DNA from: Bifidobacterium criceti
GTDB taxonomy: Bacteria > Actinomycetota > Actinomycetes > Actinomycetales > Bifidobacteriaceae
Direction: 5' to 3'
Length of the DNA: 64,000 bases
NCBI RefSeq assembly: GCF_002286935.1
Contig: NZ_MVOH01000007.1
Coordinates: 115,103 to 179,102 of the forward strand
In this document: in pieces, positions 20,880 through 29,345 of the stretch
Position numbering within the stretch: the first letter of the stretch is position 1
Layout: every line of letters begins with the position of its first letter
Made by a program: the position numbers and the translations under genes
The notes under the pieces: generated by a model
The model's database searches: none
What the model saw: only the letters and a program-made list of their open reading frames with translations
Told to the model about the DNA's origin: nothing

Positions 20880-21578
20880 TCACGAGCGCGGATAGTCGTC
20901 GTCGCTGACGTGCGGCACATCCTGCGCGGCCTTCTGCTGGCGGTCCTCAAGGACCTCCAGCCCCGCGCCGACGTCGCGTTTGAGTTTGTCAAGCTGCTCC
21001 TGCAGGTCGTTCATGACGCCGATGCAATAGCGGTCGGCGCCCTGGGTGAGACGGTCGGATGTGTGCTGCGCCTTGTTGAGGATCTGCGTCGCCTTGTCGC
21101 GCGCGAGCTGCGTGATGTTCTCCTGGTCGGTCAGGAACCGCACCTGGTCGTTCGCGTCGCGGATCATATCGGCGGCCCTGCTCTGCGCGGACGTGATGAT
21201 GACGTTCGCCTGCGACTGCGCCGCCTCAAGCCTGCGCTCCGCCTCGCGCATAAGCGCCGACGCGCGCTCGAGCTGCACCGGCAGCATCGCCTTGAGCGCC
21301 TGCAGCTGGTCGAGGAAATCGACGCGGTCGATCTTGACGAGCGTCGGCGAGAACATCGCGCCCTTCGCCTCGTTGAGCGCGCGTTCCATCGCATCGATCG
21401 TGTCGTACACGGTCGTGAACTCCTCCTGGTTGCGCGACGGCTGCCGCGCGTCGTCGGCGCCGGCTGCCGGATTGTCTCGCAGGTCAGGCAGGTCGTCCAT
21501 ATTGAAGGACGTGCGCGCGCGTGCGTTCGCGGGGATGTGCTCGTCGGTGTCGTCCATCGGTGTCTCGTCCGTCATCAT
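20880..21578 (-). CDS. DivIVA-like coiled-coil protein
   Basis: This 232-residue protein is mostly helical coiled coil: FTTVYDTIDAMERALNEAKG, QLERASALMREAERRLEAAQ, SQANVIITSAQSRAADMIRD and LLQEQLDKLKRDVGAGLEVL. The heptad-rich core resembles actinobacterial DivIVA/Wag31 relatives that sense membrane curvature, but the N-terminal membrane-binding motif of true DivIVA is not obvious; a region of about 70 acidic/Asn-rich residues comes first. It lies between coaD and the DUF177 gene. A role in cell division or polar growth is inferred from the family only. Confidence 0.65.
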   Translation of the reverse strand: MMTDETPMDDTDEHIPANARARTSFNMDDLPDLRDNPAAGADDARQPSRNQEEFTTVYDTIDAMERALNEAKGAMFSPTLVKIDRVDFLDQLQALKAMLPVQLERASALMREAERRLEAAQSQANVIITSAQSRAADMIRDANDQVRFLTDQENITQLARDKATQILNKAQHTSDRLTQGADRYCIGVMNDLQEQLDKLKRDVGAGLEVLEDRQQKAAQDVPHVSDDDYPRS

Positions 21579-21613
21579 TCATCCTTCCGTTGTGCCCACG
21601 CGTTCGTATATCG

Positions 21614-22105
21614 TCAGTCGTGGTTCGCCCTGAGCGCGACGTTCAGCTTTTCGACGACATAATCGGAGACCATGCCGCGCACATCGCCGCCGTGACGTGC
21701 GACATCCTTGACGACCGAACTCGAAATATGTTCGAGGACAGGGTCGGCGGGAAGGAACATCGTCTCGATGCCGGCGAGTTTGCGGTTGACGAGCGCCATG
21801 CCAAGCTCGGCCTCGTAATCCCCGTTCTGCCGCAGGCCCTTGACGATGACGGTCGCGCCCACCTGCTCGCAATAATCGGTGATGAGTCCATCGGTCGAAC
21901 TGACGACGATGTTCGTGCAACCGGAACCTTCAAGGGTGTGGCGGATGATGTCGACGCGTTCCTCCTCGGTGAACAACGGCGTCTTCGCGGCGTTCACGGC
22001 GACGACGACGTGCACTTCGTCAAACAGGCGCGCGCAACGTTCGATGACGTCAATGTGGCCGTCGGTGATCGGATCGTATGAGCCGGGACATACAGCAATA
22101 GTCAT
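21614..22105 (-). CDS. coaD: Phosphopantetheine adenylyltransferase
   Basis: Starting at 22105 ([20 protein letters not shown]), the 163-residue protein is full length for CoaD. It shows the nucleotidyltransferase motif [12 protein letters not shown] with the T/HxGH site and, near the C-terminus, the [16 protein letters not shown] motif that clamps ATP. It makes dephospho-CoA, the penultimate step of CoA synthesis. There is no strong ribosome site; the frame stays open upstream but the conserved domain begins here. Confidence 0.95.
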   Translation of the reverse strand: MTIAVCPGSYDPITDGHIDVIERCARLFDEVHVVVAVNAAKTPLFTEEERVDIIRHTLEGSGCTNIVVSSTDGLITDYCEQVGATVIVKGLRQNGDYEAELGMALVNRKLAGIETMFLPADPVLEHISSSVVKDVARHGGDVRGMVSDYVVEKLNVALRANHD

Positions 22106-22334
22106 ACCTATAAGAGTAGCGACACGTGGGCCTTTCGCGCCGCGTGTCATGAAATCGGAGGAACATCGCGCGCGGGAATGCGGATGCGCGGTGCGCTGTT
22201 GGCCGCAGTGACGGCGTGCGGACGGTCCGCACATGCCGTGTGCGCTATCATGGACGCACCGCACACGGCGGCGCAGGCGGGCGCCGGTGCGGACCGGCGG
22301 ATACGGGACGCGCGGTGGAAACGGAGAACACAAT

Positions 22335-22673
22335 ATGGAAGCATCAATCGGACAGCAGGCGCATATGCGCGGCGTCGACGCATACGTCGACGACCTCGAA
22401 CCACAGACACAGACGGAACCGGACACGAACACCGGAACGGCCGTGCTCGAACGGCCGGCGGAGGAGGAACAGGCGCAGCGCAGCGACAACGGCGACGCCG
22501 ACCGCTTCTCCCATTACGTCTCACGCGAACGCATCGAGGAATCGAAGCTCACCGGGCGTCCGGTCGTCGCGTTGTGCGGGAAGGTGTGGGTGCCGAAACG
22601 CAACCCGGCGGATTACCCGATCTGCCCGGAATGCAAACGCATCTACTCCGAATACGGCGGCGCGCAGTTCTGA
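22335..22673 (+). CDS. DUF3039 family protein
   Basis: The ATG at 22335 is behind GGAGAACACAAT and gives 112 residues. The conserved core is [40 protein letters not shown] and ECKRIYSEY, with three Cys that could form a metal site together with His. DUF3039 proteins are restricted to actinobacteria, and their function is unknown. Divergent from coaD; convergent with the aldo/keto reductase across a long hairpin. Confidence 0.85.
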   Translation: MEASIGQQAHMRGVDAYVDDLEPQTQTEPDTNTGTAVLERPAEEEQAQRSDNGDADRFSHYVSRERIEESKLTGRPVVALCGKVWVPKRNPADYPICPECKRIYSEYGGAQF

Positions 22674-22705
22674 GCGTGTACGGCGATACTTCGCATCATC
22701 GCGAA

Positions 22706-22772
22706 CATTGCTCCCCCTCAGCGCGGATGCATCGGCGTGTCGCCGAGATATCCGCGCTGAGGGGGAGCAATG
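22706..22772. terminator. Perfect 22-bp hairpin between convergent genes
   Basis: CATTGCTCCCCCTCAGCGCGGA (22706-22727) pairs without mismatch with 22751-22772, and the 23-base loop itself contains TCGGCG...CGCCGA, lengthening the fold. It lies between the DUF3039 stop and the aldo/keto reductase stop, two bases from the latter, so it can act as a two-way terminator. No T tract is seen on either side. Confidence 0.65.
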
Positions 22773-22774
22773 TG

Positions 22775-23788
22775 TCAGTCGCGTGCGGATATCGCGTCGA
22801 TGCGCGCGAGCTCGTCATCGGTGAAATCGGTGTTGTCGAGCGCGGCGATGTCGTCAAGCAGTTGGGACGGACGTGACGCGCCGACGAGCACCGTCGTCAC
22901 GGCCGCGTCATGCAGCAGCCACGCGAGCGCCATCTCGGCGAGCGACTGGCCGCGCGCGCCCGCGATCTCGTTGAGGTCGCGGATCTGCGCGAGACGCGCA
23001 TCGGTGAGCGCGTCCTTGTGCAGGAAGCGTCCGTCGCGCGCGATGCGGCTGTCGGAGGGGACACCGTTGAGGTAGCGGTCGGTGAGCAGGCCCTGGTCGA
23101 GCGGCGAGAACGTGACGAGGCCCCTGCCGAGGCGCGCGCCCATCTCCTTGAGCCCGTTGCGCTCGATCGTGCGGTCGAAGATGTTGTACCGGTTCTGGTT
23201 GACGATGAACGGCACACGGAGGTCGGCGAGGATGCCCATCGCGCGTTCCATCGTCTCGCCATCGTAATTCGAAAGACCCACATAGAGCGCCTTGCCGCTC
23301 TGCACGGCGCTCGCGAGCGCACCCATCGACTCCTCGAGCGGCGTATCGGGGTCCATGCAGTGGTGGTAGAAGATGTCGACGTACTCGAGACCGAGACGTG
23401 CGAGCGAATCGTCGAGGCTGTTCAGCAGGTATTTGCGGCTGCCTCCGCGTCCGTAGGGGCCGTCCCACATCTCGAAGCCGGCTTTCGTCGCGACGACGAC
23501 CTCGTCGCGGTGCGCGCTCAGCTCGGAGTGGAAGATGCGGCCGAAGTTGCGTTCCGCGGCCCCCGGTTCAGGGCCGTAGTTGTTCGCGAGGTCGAAATAG
23601 GTGATGCCGTTGTCGAACGCGGTGCAGATCGTCGCGCGCATGTTCGCGAGCGGCGTATCGTCGCCGAAGTTGTGCCATAGGCCGAGCGCGACGCGAGGCA
23701 GTTTGAGGCTGCTGACGCCGCAGCGGCGGTACTCCATCGAATCGTAGCGCGTCGGATCGGGTGTGTAGGTATGGGTGGGCTCAAGCAT
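22775..23788 (-). CDS. Aldo/keto reductase (YghZ/AKR14 type)
   Basis: The ATG at 23788 (MLEPTHTYTPDPTRYDSMEY) is behind GAGG; 337 residues. It is a TIM-barrel NADPH-dependent reductase: Asp and Tyr in YFDLANNYGPEPGAAE, Lys in VVATKAGFEMWDGPYG, His in DIFYHHCMDPDTPLEE. NADPH loop sequence VGASRPSQLLDDIAAL ends the barrel. The GRGGSRKYLLNSLDDSL and N-terminal YRRCGVSSLKLPRVALG are typical of the L-glyceraldehyde-3-phosphate reductase subgroup, which detoxifies aldehydes such as methylglyoxal. The physiological substrate is inferred. Confidence 0.9.
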   Translation of the reverse strand: MLEPTHTYTPDPTRYDSMEYRRCGVSSLKLPRVALGLWHNFGDDTPLANMRATICTAFDNGITYFDLANNYGPEPGAAERNFGRIFHSELSAHRDEVVVATKAGFEMWDGPYGRGGSRKYLLNSLDDSLARLGLEYVDIFYHHCMDPDTPLEESMGALASAVQSGKALYVGLSNYDGETMERAMGILADLRVPFIVNQNRYNIFDRTIERNGLKEMGARLGRGLVTFSPLDQGLLTDRYLNGVPSDSRIARDGRFLHKDALTDARLAQIRDLNEIAGARGQSLAEMALAWLLHDAAVTTVLVGASRPSQLLDDIAALDNTDFTDDELARIDAISARD

Positions 23789-23846
23789 CGTTGACCTCGC
23801 TGTCATCTATCGGTTGTCGGTTGCTGTGTGCTGCTGTGAGCCCATT

Positions 23847-24045
23847 GTAGACGGCGGTGGTGCCGCACTGTGCAGCCGTCTACAGCCGACGTGCAGCTGT
23901 TGTTGGCGGCACCGCCGCAGTGTGCGGCCGTCTACAGCCGACGTGCAGCTGTTGTTGGCGGCACCGCCGCAGTGTGCGGCCGTCTACAGCCGACGTGCAG
24001 CTGTTGTTGGCGGCACCGCCGCAATGTGCAGCCGTCTACAATCGC
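23847..24045. repeat. Family B tandem array, 4 units
   Basis: Four units of about 57 bases: GTTGGCGGCACCGCCGCA, then G/A TGTGCGGCCGTCTACAG, then CCGACGTGCAGCTGTT. The middle two are identical, which points to recent duplication. GGCGGCACCGCCGC is a near-perfect palindrome. It lies between the aldo/keto reductase start and the pncB end. Confidence 0.9.
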
Positions 24046-24060
24046 TGCCAGCCGCACCGC

Positions 24061-25389
24061 TCACTGGGGGAGGAGAACCGTCTGCGTCGGAATTACCGGA
24101 TCGCCGCGCATCAGTGACTGCGCCGTGATCGGCAATGCGTTGAGCGCTTCCTCATGGTGCGCGCGCGCGTTGATGATCGCGTCGTGGCCGCGCCATTGGT
24201 CATCGATCTGCCCGTGGTCGACGAGGTCGACGAGCAGGTCCTGCCAACCTTCGTCCGGGGTGAACGCGTCGAGCGCCGCTTTGCTGCCGGAGATGACATG
24301 TTCGCAGTCGGCGAGTGAGTATTCGTATGAGCGGAACGCGAGTTTGCGTCCCGGGACGGTCGCCTTGTTCGTCGATTTCTTCGCGACGGGCACCATCGTG
24401 CCGTCGCCGCCTTCGCGTTCGGTGAGTTTGTACACCATCGCGCACGTCGGCGCGCCCGAACCCGTCACGAGCTGCGTGCCGACGCCGTACGAGTCGACGG
24501 GTGCCGTCTGCAGCGACGCGATCGCGTATTCGTCGAGGTCGTTCGTCACCGTGATCTTTGTATTGACGGCGCCGAGCGCGTCGAGTTGGTTGCGTACGCG
24601 CTGCGCGAGCGACGCGAGGTCACCGGAATCGATGCGTACGCCGCCGAGTTCCGGTCCCGCGACTTCGACGGCCGTTTTCACGGCTTCCTCGATGTTGTAG
24701 GTGTCGACGAGAAGCGTCGTGTTCCTGCCGAGCGCATTGATCTGCGATTCGAACGCGGCGCGCTCGCTGTCGTGCACGAGTGTGAAGCAGTGCGCGGCGG
24801 TGCCGATCGCCGTCAGATCATAGAGTTTCGCGGCGAGCAGATTCGCGGTCCCCTGGAAACCGCCGACGATCGACGCGCGCGCGGCGGCGACGGCCGCCCA
24901 TTCGTTCGTGCGTCGGCCGCCCATGTCCATGCACGGCCGGTTCTTCGCGGCCGACGTCATACGTGACGCGGCCGCCGCGACCGCGGAATCGTAATTGAAG
25001 ATCGACAGGATGAGCGTTTCGAGCAACGTGCACTCGCCGAACGAACCTTCGACCTGCAGGATCGGCGAATTCGGGAAGTACATCTCACCTTCGCGGTAGC
25101 CGCGCATCGAACCGTGGAATTCGAAATGCTCAAGCCAATCGATCGTCTCTTTGTTGACGATGCGGCGGTCACGGAGGAACCTCAAGTCGTCTTCGGCGAA
25201 ATGGAAGTCGGCGAGCGCGTCGAGGAGCCGTCCGGTGCCCGCGACGACGCCATAACGGCGGCCCTCGGGAAGATGGCGTGTGAAGACCTCGAACACGCAG
25301 TCGCGCGACGCGGTGCCGTCCTGCAGCGTGGCGTCGAGCATCGTGTACTCGTACATGTCGGTCATCAGGACCGGGTTGTAGTCGACCAT
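24061..25389 (-). CDS. pncB: Nicotinate phosphoribosyltransferase
   Basis: The ATG at 25389 is behind AAGGAGTTTCC, giving 442 residues. It converts nicotinate and PRPP to nicotinate mononucleotide in NAD salvage. Recognisable are the N-terminal LMTDMYEYTMLDATLQDG, the FQGTANLLAAKL region, LLVDTYNIEEAV, and the phosphate-binding GGVRIDSGDLASLAQRVR followed by TNDLDEYAIASL. A C-terminal tail (RGDPVIPTQTVLLPQ) completes the barrel. Monocistronic, divergent from the Pr6Pr gene across a family A palindrome. Confidence 0.95.
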   Translation of the reverse strand: MVDYNPVLMTDMYEYTMLDATLQDGTASRDCVFEVFTRHLPEGRRYGVVAGTGRLLDALADFHFAEDDLRFLRDRRIVNKETIDWLEHFEFHGSMRGYREGEMYFPNSPILQVEGSFGECTLLETLILSIFNYDSAVAAAASRMTSAAKNRPCMDMGGRRTNEWAAVAAARASIVGGFQGTANLLAAKLYDLTAIGTAAHCFTLVHDSERAAFESQINALGRNTTLLVDTYNIEEAVKTAVEVAGPELGGVRIDSGDLASLAQRVRNQLDALGAVNTKITVTNDLDEYAIASLQTAPVDSYGVGTQLVTGSGAPTCAMVYKLTEREGGDGTMVPVAKKSTNKATVPGRKLAFRSYEYSLADCEHVISGSKAALDAFTPDEGWQDLLVDLVDHGQIDDQWRGHDAIINARAHHEEALNALPITAQSLMRGDPVIPTQTVLLPQ

Positions 25390-25499
25390 GGAAACTCCTT
25401 GGGTGATGCGGCGGCGCACGCGGCGCGCGGTATCCGCGCGGCCGCCGGCGCGGTTGATTACACAGTAGTAGGTCGGTGCGGCAGACGCGTATGTTGTGT

Positions 25500-25543
25500 C
25501 GCACAACGGTACGCTCAGGTGCGCCTCAGCGTACCGTCGTGCG
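25500..25543. repeat. Solitary family A palindrome
   Basis: Arms 25500-25515 (CGCACAACGGTACGCT) and 25528-25543 pair with a single mismatch around a 12-base loop. It sits in the divergent gap between pncB and the Pr6Pr gene, so it is not a terminator there; it may be a repeat insertion or an operator-like site. Confidence 0.8.
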
Positions 25544-25614
25544 GAACATACTGCAGCGCGAATGCCGCGCGGATGTTACGCCGCACGCAGCGCGCGCCAC
25601 GGTATGCTTGAGCC

Positions 25615-26256
25615 ATGCGTTTCATTGTCGGAATATGGCGGCTCGCGATCGTCGCATTGTGCGTCATGGGCACGTCGGAGGCATGGACAGTGCCGAACCG
25701 TTGGGTGTACTTCACGTTCCAAACGGGCGCGCTCGTCGCGTTCGTCATGCTGTGGGCGGGCGCCGCGTCGCTCGTGCACGGCGAACAGCCGCCGGCGTGG
25801 CTCAAGGGGATGGCGGTGACGTACGCGGTCGTCGTCGCGCTCGTCGCGTTCTTCATGATGCCGCCCGACGATCCGCGCCACGTGCCGCAGATCCTCGGAA
25901 TCATGACGAACACGATGCTGCACCGCATCGTGCCGATCATGGTCGTCATCGACTTCATCGTCTTCGACGTGCACAAACGGTTCAAACCGACCTATCCGCT
26001 CCTGTGGCTCATCTACCCGCCGATCTACCTCACGTTCGTGCTCGTGCGCGCATGGTGGTGGCCGCACGGGGTCGGCCCCGGCACGAACGGCAGCCCGTAC
26101 CCGTACGCGTTCCTCGACCTGCCGGTGATCGGCTGGCCGCAGTTCGGCGTGTCGTGTCTGAAGATCGTCGCCGCGTTCCTCGTCGTCGGCGCCGTCGTCT
26201 GCATCATCGACCGCGCGATGCCGGCGCGTGCGCTCGCGGGCGGCCGCGCATCGTAG
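25615..26256 (+). CDS. Pr6Pr family membrane protein
   Basis: This 213-residue protein has six hydrophobic segments: FIVGIWRLAIVALCVMGTSE, YFTFQTGALVAFVMLWAG, VTYAVVVALVAFFMMPPD, LHRIVPIMVVIDFIVFD, LLWLIYPPIYLTFVLVRAW and LKIVAAFLVVGAVVCII. The W-x-x-N-x-x-Y-F-T-x-Q and DPR...P-D-F motifs match the Pr6Pr / YwiC-like group of bacterial integral membrane proteins. No function is established. Ends 124 bases before rph. Confidence 0.7.
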   Translation: MRFIVGIWRLAIVALCVMGTSEAWTVPNRWVYFTFQTGALVAFVMLWAGAASLVHGEQPPAWLKGMAVTYAVVVALVAFFMMPPDDPRHVPQILGIMTNTMLHRIVPIMVVIDFIVFDVHKRFKPTYPLLWLIYPPIYLTFVLVRAWWWPHGVGPGTNGSPYPYAFLDLPVIGWPQFGVSCLKIVAAFLVVGAVVCIIDRAMPARALAGGRAS

Positions 26257-26379
26257 CGGTGCGCGCGAGGGACATGTGCGGCTATCATCGGTACCGTTGC
26301 CCGTCGGCGCCTCGTGCGCCGCGGACGCAGCGACAGCGTACGTAATTCGTGACAGGTAGTCGGAAGTGGGGAGCACACC

Positions 26380-27150
26380 GTGGAAATCAAAGACATGATC
26401 AGTTCGTCGACCGTGATCCGTCCTGATGGACGTCAGAGCGACGAGTTGCGTCCGGTGAAGATCACCCGTTCCTTCACTGATGTACCTGAGGGTTCCGTCC
26501 TCATCGAATGCGGCAACACGCGCGTCATGTGCACGGCGACGTTCACGCAGGGCGTGCCGCGTTGGCGCAAGGACAGCGGTCTGGGTTGGGTGACCGCCGA
26601 ATATTCGATGCTGCCGCGCGCGACGACGGAACGCACCGACCGCGAATCCGTCCGTGGCAAGGTCGGCGGCCGCACCCATGAGATCAGCCGTCTCATCGGA
26701 CGCTGCCTGCGTGGTGTCGTCGATATGAAGGCGCTCGGCGAGAACCAGATCCAACTCGACTGCGATGTGTTGCAGGCCGATGGCGGCACGCGCACCGCGT
26801 CGATCACGGGCGCGTACGTCGCGATGGTCGACGCGCTCAACTGGGCGCAGCACAACCACCGCATCCGCAGTGCGCAACGCGTCCTCAAGGACTGTGTCTC
26901 CGCCGTGTCCGTCGGCATCATCGACGGCCGTCCGATGCTCGACCTGCCGTATCTCGAGGACAGCCGCGCGATGACGGATATGAACGTCGCGATGACGGGT
27001 TCCGGTGCGTTCATCGAGATTCAGGGGACCGCCGAACACCGCCCGTTCTCCCGTGACGAACTCGACGTCCTGCTCGACCTCGCGACGAAAGGCAACCGCG
27101 AACTGCAGGCCGCGCAGCGCGCCGCGCTCGGCGCGTTCGGCGACGAGTGA
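26380..27150 (+). CDS. rph: Ribonuclease PH
   Basis: GTG start at 26380 after GGGGAGCACACC; 256 residues. The enzyme trims tRNA 3' ends with phosphate. Family sequence is clear: [58 protein letters not shown] and [20 protein letters not shown], then [20 protein letters not shown]. Second RNase PH subdomain residues [20 protein letters not shown] complete the fold. Its partner rdgB-like gene follows 56 bases later, an order conserved in many bacteria. Confidence 0.95.
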   Translation: MEIKDMISSSTVIRPDGRQSDELRPVKITRSFTDVPEGSVLIECGNTRVMCTATFTQGVPRWRKDSGLGWVTAEYSMLPRATTERTDRESVRGKVGGRTHEISRLIGRCLRGVVDMKALGENQIQLDCDVLQADGGTRTASITGAYVAMVDALNWAQHNHRIRSAQRVLKDCVSAVSVGIIDGRPMLDLPYLEDSRAMTDMNVAMTGSGAFIEIQGTAEHRPFSRDELDVLLDLATKGNRELQAAQRAALGAFGDE

Positions 27151-27206
27151 ACACACGTCCGATTCGATACTGATCCACACATACCAGCAACGTACAAGGA
27201 GCACCG

Positions 27207-27908
27207 ATGAAGATCGTCGTCGCAACGCATAACGAAGGCAAACTCGTCGAGATCCGCGACATCCTCGCGGAAGGTCTTGGCGAACGGGCGCGGGACATCG
27301 AGCTCGTCTCCGCGGGCAGCCTCCATCTGCCCGACCCCGTCGAAACGGGCACCACCTTCGAGGCGAACGCATTGCTCAAAGCGCGTTTCGTCGCGTTGCG
27401 CACGGGGCTCCCGTCGATCGCCGACGATTCGGGGCTCATCGTCGACGTCATGGGCAATGCGCCGGGCATCCTGTCCGCGCGTTGGGCGGGCGAACACGGC
27501 AATGATGAGGCGAACAACCGTCTGCTGCTCGCGCAGATCGAGGACATCCAGGACGACGACCGCACCGCGCGCTTCCGCTGCGCCGCCGCGCTCGTCGTGC
27601 CGCTGCGCGATGAGGAGGACACGTCCGATTTCGACGCCGACAGCGGCATGGACGATGGCGACGGCCTTGAGGACGCCGATGAGACCGTCGTGCTCGGCGA
27701 GATGCCGGGGACGATCGTGCGCGCCCCGCATGGCGAGCATGGCTTCGGCTACGATCCGATCTTCCTTCCCGACGACCAGCCCGAGGAGGCGATCGCGAGC
27801 GGCGAGCTGCTCACGAGCGCGCAGATGACGCCCGGGCAGAAGAACGCGATCTCGCACCGCGGCAAGGCGTTGCGCGCGCTCGTCCCCGCGATCGAGGCGA
27901 TCCTCTAA
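27207..27908 (+). CDS. rdgB: Non-canonical purine NTP pyrophosphatase (RdgB/HAM1)
   Basis: This 233-residue protein hydrolyses dITP, dXTP and dHAPTP to monophosphates to keep deaminated purines out of DNA. Motifs: VVATHNEGKLVEIRDIL at the N-terminus, SIADDSGLIVD (catalytic Asp), HGFGYDPIFLPD and a final ISHRGKALRALVP. About 30 residues rich in Asp/Glu are inserted between the second and third motifs (DEEDTSDFDADSGMDDGDG), making it longer than E. coli RdgB (197). Paired with rph. Confidence 0.95.
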   Translation: MKIVVATHNEGKLVEIRDILAEGLGERARDIELVSAGSLHLPDPVETGTTFEANALLKARFVALRTGLPSIADDSGLIVDVMGNAPGILSARWAGEHGNDEANNRLLLAQIEDIQDDDRTARFRCAAALVVPLRDEEDTSDFDADSGMDDGDGLEDADETVVLGEMPGTIVRAPHGEHGFGYDPIFLPDDQPEEAIASGELLTSAQMTPGQKNAISHRGKALRALVPAIEAIL

Positions 27909-27911
27909 GGA

Positions 27912-28922
27912 TCACAGGATTCCGGCGGCGATGAGCGCGTGGGCGCCCGTCATCAGCGCGATGCTGATGACGGCGGTCACGGCGAGTGAGAAGCCGGCGA
28001 GGCGCGCGTTGCCGAGCACCTCGTCGGTGAACAACGTCGAGAACACGGCGATCGGCGCGAGACAGCACATCATCGTCGCCTCGCGGGTCATCGGGTCGAA
28101 CGGCAGCAGATACCATGCGGCGAGCGCGAATGCGATCCCGAACGGCAGACGCCACAGGATGACGCGCAGGACGGCGAGGACGTCGCTGCTGTCCGCGGGT
28201 ACATCCATCAGCATGCCGACCATGAGCATCGCGACGAACGCGTTCGCGTTCGCGATCGGCGCGAACAGGTCGGCGAACCATACGGGAAGCGATATGCCGC
28301 ATGCCGTCACGATGATCATCACGACATACACGTCGAACGGCACCGAACCGAAGAACCCATGCAGCACCGAGCGGCGCAGCGAACGGCGTGCGAGGCGCTT
28401 CGCGTCGCGGTCGGTCGGCTGCTCATACGGCAATGTCGGCGCATCGCCCGCGCCCTGCTCGGCGAGTGTGGCGCCGGGGCGGATATGCAGCAGCGTCTGC
28501 GTCATGACATTCGTGCCCGCGGCGACCATGATGCAATTGCCGATGTCGAACATCGCGGCCGGCACGACGGCCGACGACCCAAGGAACGCCTGCACGACGG
28601 GGAAGCAGAAACAGCCGATGTTGAGTCCCGACGCGTTGAGCATGAGGAACGCGCGGGACGCGATCGGGCGGCGCGACGTCGCGCAGTAGATGATGACGAC
28701 CGGGATGAGCGCGACGATGAAACCGTACGCGGACAGCCACAGCAACGACAGGTCATGCGGGTTCTTCGCGAACGAATACACGATCGCCCCGGGGAGCACA
28801 AGATCGAACAGGATGACCTGGATGATGCGGTAGTCCCGTGGGCCGAGCAGGCCCCCACGTTTGAACAGGTAGCCGACGACGATGATGCACAACAGGGATA
28901 TCGGCTGGAGGAGCGTGAGCAT
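27912..28922 (-). CDS. AEC-family transporter (auxin efflux carrier type)
   Basis: This 336-residue protein has about ten hydrophobic segments in two halves, starting LTLLQPISLLCIIVVGYLFK and with ASGLNIGCFCFPVVQAFLGS in the middle, the conserved broken-helix region of the AEC/BASS fold. AEC proteins export organic acids such as malate or, in relatives, auxin. A hydrophilic loop of about 50 residues separates the halves. It converges on the RdgB-type gene with 3 bases between stops. A second AEC gene is at 38257-39201; the two are not close copies. Confidence 0.8.
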   Translation of the reverse strand: MLTLLQPISLLCIIVVGYLFKRGGLLGPRDYRIIQVILFDLVLPGAIVYSFAKNPHDLSLLWLSAYGFIVALIPVVIIYCATSRRPIASRAFLMLNASGLNIGCFCFPVVQAFLGSSAVVPAAMFDIGNCIMVAAGTNVMTQTLLHIRPGATLAEQGAGDAPTLPYEQPTDRDAKRLARRSLRRSVLHGFFGSVPFDVYVVMIIVTACGISLPVWFADLFAPIANANAFVAMLMVGMLMDVPADSSDVLAVLRVILWRLPFGIAFALAAWYLLPFDPMTREATMMCCLAPIAVFSTLFTDEVLGNARLAGFSLAVTAVISIALMTGAHALIAAGIL

Positions 28923-28970
28923 GGGGCCTCGGTGTGTCGAACGGTTCCGGACAACGTCTTACGTCGTCAG

Positions 28971-29052
28971 TGCGCGAGATGGGACTCGAACCCACACGAC
29001 CGAAGTCACAGGAACCTAAATCCTGCGCGGCTACCAATTACGCCACTCGCGC
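28971..29052 (-). tRNA. tRNA-Leu, anticodon UAG
   Basis: An 82-nt class II tRNA on the minus strand. The acceptor GCGCGAG pairs with CTCGCGC; the anticodon arm is CAGGA-TTTAGGT-TCCTG, giving anticodon TAG (Leu); a long variable arm of the GACTTCGGTC type and the T-arm GTGGGTTCGAGTCCCAT are present. CCA is not encoded (A then CT). It reads CUN leucine codons. Confidence 0.93.
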
Positions 29053-29097
29053 GCGTTGTGTGCTTCGTTGTGCGCCGCGCAACGCCGCACACAACGA

Positions 29098-29128
29098 AAA
29101 ACAAAAACCCTAGGCGGTGGGCCTAGGG
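29098..29128 (-). terminator. Intrinsic terminator after tRNA-Thr
   Basis: CCCTAGGC (29108-29115) pairs with GCCTAGGG (29121-29128); on the minus strand the hairpin is followed by TTTTTGTTTTT. It lies 3 bases after the tRNA-Thr 3' end, so the two tRNAs are separate transcription units. Confidence 0.85.
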
Positions 29129-29131
29129 CAG

Positions 29132-29207
29132 TGGAGCCACTTGACAGAATCGAACTGTCGACCTGCTCATTACGAGTGAGCCGCTCTACCGACTGAGCTA
29201 AAGTGGC
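29132..29207 (-). tRNA. tRNA-Thr, anticodon CGU
   Basis: A 76-nt tRNA including an encoded CCA. Acceptor GCCACTT with AAGTGGC; D arm GCTCAGTCGGTAGAGC; anticodon arm GCTCA-CTCGTAA-TGAGC with anticodon CGT (Thr); T arm GACAGTTCGATTCTGTC. It decodes ACG, a codon used heavily in the surrounding genes. Confidence 0.95.
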
Positions 29208-29345
29208 GTGCGTAGTGCACAAGATGGTGAGTGTAGTCGATTGCGTACGATTGCGCAATTCGGCGTGTCGTATCGTGTGCGCGCCGAGCGCGGCCGCACA
29301 TGTGCGCATCGTCGCCGACAGTGCCGCTTGTGTAAGATGAACGGC

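Noticed and set aside
22178..22876. Alternative long frames over the DUF3039 gene
   Set aside because: Arg-rich shadow translations of the DUF3039 gene and the coaD upstream region.
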